DNA of 64,000 nucleotides. Origin: VFMC01 sp040398525. GTDB taxonomy: Bacteria > Actinomycetota > Acidimicrobiia > Acidimicrobiales > Ilumatobacteraceae. A program made the position numbers and the translations under genes. Below the pieces are notes generated by a model. That model did not search any database, had not been told where the DNA came from, and saw only the letters and a program-made list of their open reading frames with translations. How positions within the stretch are numbered: position 1 is the first letter of the stretch; the number at the start of each line of letters is the position of its first letter. The stretch covers positions 36,506-100,505 of the forward strand of contig JBBATY010000007.1 in NCBI GenBank assembly GCA_040398525.1. Reading direction: 5' to 3'. Positions 60,846 through 64,000 of the stretch are shown here, piece by piece.

Positions 60846-62132
60846 ATGAGCGCCCGCCCGCGTCGGTCGATCGTCGCGCGCCTGGTGGCGGCTGCTGCAC
60901 TCGCCGGATCCCTCACCCTGCCTACAGCCGGGCCGGCTGCCGCGTCGGGCCTGCCTGTGCTCGACAACTGCAGCGTCGCGAACGAGCTCGGGCCCGGATC
61001 GGCCGGTGACGAGGTGCGCTGCCTGCAGACCGCGCTCATCCTGTCCGGGTTCAGCATCTCCTACAGCGGTGCATACGACCCGTCGACGGTGGGTGCCGTG
61101 GCCCGCTTCCAGTCGCGCCACTCCCTGCCCGTCACCGGCCTGGCTGGGGTGGCCACACTCGCCACGCTCGGGGTGGCGTCGCCGGCAGGGGTGATCGTCG
61201 CGCCCCTCACGGTGCAGCCCTTCGCTGCTGCCGTCGCCGCGGGTTCGCCCGCTGTCGGCGGCATCGGCATCCCGCTGTGTCTGGCCGACGCCACGGTGTC
61301 GCCGGGTGAGCGGGGCCTCAGTGTGGTGTGCGTCCAGCGCCGCCTCGCCGAGCTCGGCCTGTACGGCGGACCGATCTCGGGCACCTACGACGCTGGCACC
61401 CAGGCTGCGGTGCGCGAGTTCCAGCGGCAGAACCCGCCGCTCTCGGTCGACGGCACGGCCGGGCGCCAGACCTTGCTGCGGTTGGTGATCTGGAGCGGGT
61501 ACACCTCCGGCGACGGCCGCAGCGTCGGCCCGGACGTGTTCCCCGCGCCGATGCAGCCCGAACCGGAGTGGAACCTCACTGCGCAGGGCATCCCGTACTT
61601 CGGCAACCGCAAGGCCTGCACGCCCGAGGAAGCTGCGGTGATCGCCGCCGAGTTCGCGCACGACGGTGCCGATGTGGCCACCCAGCAATGGGCGGTCTAC
61701 ATCGCATCGCGCGAGGCGGGCTGCCGGTTCGGGGCGGTGCTCGTCGACATGCGCACCCGCGACGACTCGCACTGCACGTTCCAGTTGAACGTGCTGTCGG
61801 GCACGTTCGGCCCGTCGGGCGAGCTCGGCCGGCGCGGGTGGAGTGCCGCTGCCACCCGCGAGTCGCTGCGGGCATGCGCCGACGCAGCGAGCGACCTGTG
61901 GGTGCGCTGCGGACGCGGGCCGTGGATCAAGCCGTACTTCTGCGCGCAGCCCTGGGCCGGCGCGCCCAACGGCCAGCCGCCGTCGATCGTCCCCGCGGTG
62001 CCCGCCGACCCGGTCGTGCCCCCGCCGCCTCCGACGACGGTGCCGTCGCCGCCGGCGACTGTGCCACCGCCGCCGGCCACGGCACCGCCAGCGGCCGCCG
62101 TACCCGGCCAGGAGGCTGCTGCCGCGTCGTGA
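60846..62132 (+). CDS. Secreted protein with two peptidoglycan-binding domains and a lysozyme-like C-terminal region
   Basis: The product has 428 residues. A signal peptide ends near AGPAAAS. Two PG_binding_1 domains follow (about 50-105, with SAGDEVRCLQTALILSGF, and about 150-215, with GERGLSVVCVQRRLAELGLY). The C-terminal region (about 235-375) has AVYIASREAGC and DSHCTFQLN resembling a transglycosylase/lysozyme core. A Pro/Thr tail ends it. It likely cleaves or binds cell-wall peptidoglycan. The start 60846 is chosen for the signal peptide; 60801 is an alternative. Confidence 0.8.
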   Translation: MSARPRRSIVARLVAAAALAGSLTLPTAGPAAASGLPVLDNCSVANELGPGSAGDEVRCLQTALILSGFSISYSGAYDPSTVGAVARFQSRHSLPVTGLAGVATLATLGVASPAGVIVAPLTVQPFAAAVAAGSPAVGGIGIPLCLADATVSPGERGLSVVCVQRRLAELGLYGGPISGTYDAGTQAAVREFQRQNPPLSVDGTAGRQTLLRLVIWSGYTSGDGRSVGPDVFPAPMQPEPEWNLTAQGIPYFGNRKACTPEEAAVIAAEFAHDGADVATQQWAVYIASREAGCRFGAVLVDMRTRDDSHCTFQLNVLSGTFGPSGELGRRGWSAAATRESLRACADAASDLWVRCGRGPWIKPYFCAQPWAGAPNGQPPSIVPAVPADPVVPPPPPTTVPSPPATVPPPPATAPPAAAVPGQEAAAAS

Positions 62133-62194
62133 CGACTCAGTGGTGGCTACCGGTGGGAGGCCGTCGGCGCCTGCGATAGCATCAGTGTTCGCCA

Positions 62195-62285
62195 GGAGAG
62201 GTGCCAGAGCCAGGTCGAATGGACCGCACTGCTAATGCGGGGACCATCGAAAGGTGGTCCGTGGGTTCAAATCCCACCCTCTCCG
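62195..62285 (+). tRNA. tRNA-Ser (anticodon GCU)
   Basis: GGAGAGG (62195-62201) pairs with CCTCTCC (62278-62284), discriminator G 62285, anticodon GCT in ACTGCTAATG, long serine variable arm and GGTTCAAATCC T-loop. CCA is not encoded. Confidence 0.93.
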
Positions 62286-62293
62286 CTCGGGAC

Positions 62294-62333
62294 CGGCCCG
62301 GTGGTGCAGCCACCGGGCCGTGTCGCGTCTGGG
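62294..62333 (+). terminator. Hairpin with TGTCGCGTCTGGG tail after tRNA-Ser
   Basis: CGGCCCGGTGG (62294-62304) pairs with CCACCGGGCCG (62310-62320), loop TGCAG, followed by TGTCGCGTCTGGG. The same tail follows the tRNA-Arg hairpin. Confidence 0.65.
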
Positions 62334-62363
62334 CCTCGATCGGGCCCGACGCGCGCCGGTATG

Positions 62364-62392
62364 TTGCATTTGTGTGACGACCGGTGTAAACA
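62364..62392 (+). promoter_or_regulatory. Candidate promoter of the LysM protein gene
   Basis: TTGCAT (62364-62369), 17 bp, then TAAACA (62387-62392), in an unusually AT-rich patch 35 bp upstream of ATG 62427. This gene is leadered and has GAGAGGAG as ribosome-binding site. Confidence 0.45.
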
Positions 62393-62426
62393 CTTTGTCA
62401 TCATTGTCGTCAACGAGAGGAGACCG

Positions 62427-63368
62427 ATGATGGCTGGCACCGTGTGCGAGGACAGCTCCAGCATCGAATCGACGCCCCGTCCCCAGCGGCGCGGCGCCTT
62501 CACCCGTCGGATCGCAGTGCTCGTCGCGGGTGTCGTGCTCACCTCGGTCGGCGTCGTGTCGGTGCAGGGTGCTGGCGCAGCACCTGCGCCCGCTCGAACC
62601 GCCCCGGCCACGCTGCCGCCCTCGTGCAAGGCGAGCTACACGGTGCGCGCCGGCGACGGCTGGACCGTCATCGCTGGTCGTCTGAAGGTCAAGGTCAGCG
62701 ACCTGTACTCGCTGAACGGCGCGTCGTCGCGCACCCCGCTCTACGCAGGTCGGGTGCTCTGTGTGCCGGCCAACGCCAAGGGCGCCACGCCGGTCACCCC
62801 GACCATCCCCAACTCGCCGGGGTCGACCAACTGCACCAAGGCCTACACGGTGCGACCGGGCGATGCCTGGACCACCATCGCCGCCCGCCACAACGTGAGT
62901 GTCGAGGCGCTCTACAGCGTCAACACGTCGAATTCACGCACGGTGCTGTACGCCGGGCGCACCATCTGCCTGCCCGCCAACGCGTCGACGCCCACCACCA
63001 CACCGCCCACCACACCGCCACCGCCGACGACGGCGCCGGCCCCCACCACCACCAAGCCGCCTGCCACGGTGCCGCCGGCCAAGCAGAACTGGACCCAGGC
63101 CGAGGTCATCGCGATCATCCGCCAGGTGTGGCCCGACCACCTCGAGGAGAAGGCGATCGCCATCGCCTGGCGCGAGAGCAACCACAAGCCGGGCGTGCGC
63201 AACTACTGCTGCTTCGGCCTGTTCCAGATCTACTGGAACGTGCACAAGGGGTGGCTCGCCTCGATGGGCATCACCTCGGCCGAGCAGCTCTACCACCCGC
63301 AGGCCAACGCCTATGCCGCCCTGGTGCTCTACAACCGGGCCGGGGGCTGGGGCCCCTGGGGCGGCTGA
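62427..63368 (+). CDS. Secreted double-LysM protein with C-terminal transglycosylase-like domain
   Basis: The product has 313 residues. A signal peptide (VLVAGVVLTSVGVVSV) is followed by two LysM modules (about 68-115, YTVRAGDGWTVIAGRLKV; about 137-185, YTVRPGDAWTTIAARHNV), a Thr/Pro linker and a lysozyme-like domain (about 225-313) with the acid Glu in IAWRESNHKPGV and CCFGLFQIYWNVH. It is a likely peptidoglycan hydrolase. ATG 62427 and ATG 62430 are both possible; AGGAG is 4 or 7 nt upstream. Confidence 0.85.
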   Translation: MMAGTVCEDSSSIESTPRPQRRGAFTRRIAVLVAGVVLTSVGVVSVQGAGAAPAPARTAPATLPPSCKASYTVRAGDGWTVIAGRLKVKVSDLYSLNGASSRTPLYAGRVLCVPANAKGATPVTPTIPNSPGSTNCTKAYTVRPGDAWTTIAARHNVSVEALYSVNTSNSRTVLYAGRTICLPANASTPTTTPPTTPPPPTTAPAPTTTKPPATVPPAKQNWTQAEVIAIIRQVWPDHLEEKAIAIAWRESNHKPGVRNYCCFGLFQIYWNVHKGWLASMGITSAEQLYHPQANAYAALVLYNRAGGWGPWGG

Positions 63369-63437
63369 GCCGCGACGGCTCGCGTGCGGCGCCGGTGGCG
63401 TTGGCCGCCTCGGCGGCTACACTGCTGACTCGCATCT

Positions 63438-63510
63438 GCGCTCGTAGCTCAATGGATAGAGCATCTGACTACGGATCAGAAGGTTAGGGGTTCGAGTCCC
63501 TTCGAGCGCG
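63438..63510 (+). tRNA. tRNA-Arg (anticodon ACG)
   Basis: GCGCTCG (63438-63444) pairs with CGAGCGC (63503-63509), discriminator G 63510, anticodon ACG in GACTACGGATC, GGTTCGAGTCC T-loop. A34 should be deaminated to inosine to read CGN codons. CCA is not encoded. Confidence 0.94.
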
Positions 63511-63516
63511 CTGATC

Positions 63517-63550
63517 ACGGCCCCCGTATGGGGGCCGTTGTCGCGTCTGG
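63517..63550 (+). terminator. Hairpin with TGTCGCGTCTGG tail after tRNA-Arg
   Basis: ACGGCCCCC (63517-63525) pairs with GGGGGCCGT (63530-63538), loop GTAT, followed by TGTCGCGTCTGG. Confidence 0.65.
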
Positions 63551-63590
63551 GGACGAGGCGTGCGGGCCGTGCGGCCGACCGGTCGGACCG

Positions 63591-63998
63591 TCAGCCGAAC
63601 GAGAGCCCGTGGTGCGCGACCGCTGTGGTGACCGCGTCGACGAGCGACTCGGGCGAGGCGCCACAGGCGTCGAGCTCGGCCGGGCCGAGCAGGTAGACGT
63701 AGCCGTCGACGGTCTCGGCCAGCACGGCCGGCAGCCGGCCGTCGGTGAGCGGCCGGGCCGCGTCGGGCTGGTCGTTGCGGTGGTAGGTGTCGAAGCGCAC
63801 CGGTAGCGCAGCCCGGCACGCCTTCCACTCGGCCTTCTCGCTCACGGCGCCGTGGGTGATGTCGCACAGCCCGCAGTGTGCTCGCCCGAGCAGCTTGCCC
63901 ACCACGTACGCCACCTCACCCCGCAACGTGCCATCTGCGTTGTAGACGCCGACGAGCCGCTGGACCGGTGTCGTCGCTCCGCTCACCTCGGCCTCCAT
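63591..63998 (-). CDS. Conserved small protein with a CxxC motif (may be 5'-truncated by the window)
   Basis: The product has 135 residues from ATG 63998. GKLLGRAHCGLCDITHG carries a C-x2-C next to His, suggesting metal binding or redox. A second conserved-looking block is LPVRFDTYHRNDQPD. I do not recognise the family. The start is 2 bp from the window edge, so an upstream start cannot be excluded. Confidence 0.65.
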   Translation of the reverse strand: MEAEVSGATTPVQRLVGVYNADGTLRGEVAYVVGKLLGRAHCGLCDITHGAVSEKAEWKACRAALPVRFDTYHRNDQPDAARPLTDGRLPAVLAETVDGYVYLLGPAELDACGASPESLVDAVTTAVAHHGLSFG

Positions 63999-64000
63999 GG

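Noticed and set aside
1..64000. Numerous long ORFs on the opposite strand or in other frames of real genes
   Set aside because: High GC creates long open frames. They are rich in Arg/Ala/Gly/Pro, lack domains and run antisense to well-supported genes.

Overview
The window is very GC-rich, has almost no non-coding space, and reads as a draft chromosomal scaffold of a free-living high-GC actinobacterium. An Acidimicrobiia (Ilumatobacter-like) member is the best guess. The basis is the gene content: a DUF2510 protein, a mycoredoxin-like glutaredoxin, lipoproteins with Pro/Thr/Ala linkers, a fused OleBC, and many genes that appear to be leaderless. The taxonomic placement is inference. There are four 100-N gaps. 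Two of them are flanked by identical 55-bp sequences, and collapsing one copy plus the Ns restores one uninterrupted frame each time (larC and oleBC), so those two gaps are assembly artefacts.

Layout. 1-12.4 kb: a lipoprotein, an OafA-type acyltransferase, a hot-dog-like protein, an SDR divergent from a DHA2 MFS exporter, a two-gene Trk/Ktr potassium uptake operon, a CPVC-motif membrane protein, a beta-hydroxyacid dehydrogenase, and a YhhN membrane domain fused to a class C beta-lactamase-like domain, divergent from a limonene-epoxide-hydrolase-like protein. 12.4-22.2 kb: GGDEF/degenerate-EAL protein, GluQ, a 2OG-Fe(II) oxygenase, an L,D-transpeptidase lipoprotein, GH2 beta-galactosidase, a metallo-beta-lactamase/Rieske protein and a DUF2510 protein. 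22.2-31.6 kb: ABC exporter with rhodanese, divergent DsbB-like/TlpA-like thiol redox pair, larB-larC (nickel-pincer cofactor), prephenate dehydratase, a YqeY protein and a NylB-like hydrolase. 31.7-40 kb: P450, tRNA-Ser(UGA) with a solitary AAA/DUF4143 ATPase between att-like repeats, GFA protein, alpha/beta hydrolase, and a 1298-residue surface protein.

40-46.2 kb: homocysteine methyltransferase, TetR, a PhyH dioxygenase, then the most notable item: a UGSC-family selenoprotein with an in-frame UGA (42813-42815) at the Sec position of the U-G-S-C motif, translationally coupled to a conserved protein of unknown function. Two lipoproteins follow. 46.2-52.2 kb: an operon of haloalkane dehalogenase, SRPBCC protein and sulfatase, a double META-domain lipoprotein, an SDR and a geranylgeranyl-reductase-like flavoprotein. 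52.3-57.3 kb: a complete long-chain olefin operon, oleA-oleBC(fusion)-oleD, with 4-bp coupled junctions. 57.4-64 kb: DDAH-like hydrolase, LOG-family protein, second sulfatase, mycoredoxin, two secreted cell-wall hydrolase-like proteins, tRNA-Ser(GCU), tRNA-Arg(ACG) and a small CxxC protein.

Regulation: many start codons lie 6-8 nt downstream of a TANNNT hexamer, the signature of leaderless transcripts. I used this to choose several starts. It also suggests a non-canonical ATC start for the P450 gene. Co-operonic genes are joined by ATGA, GTGA or TGATG overlaps.
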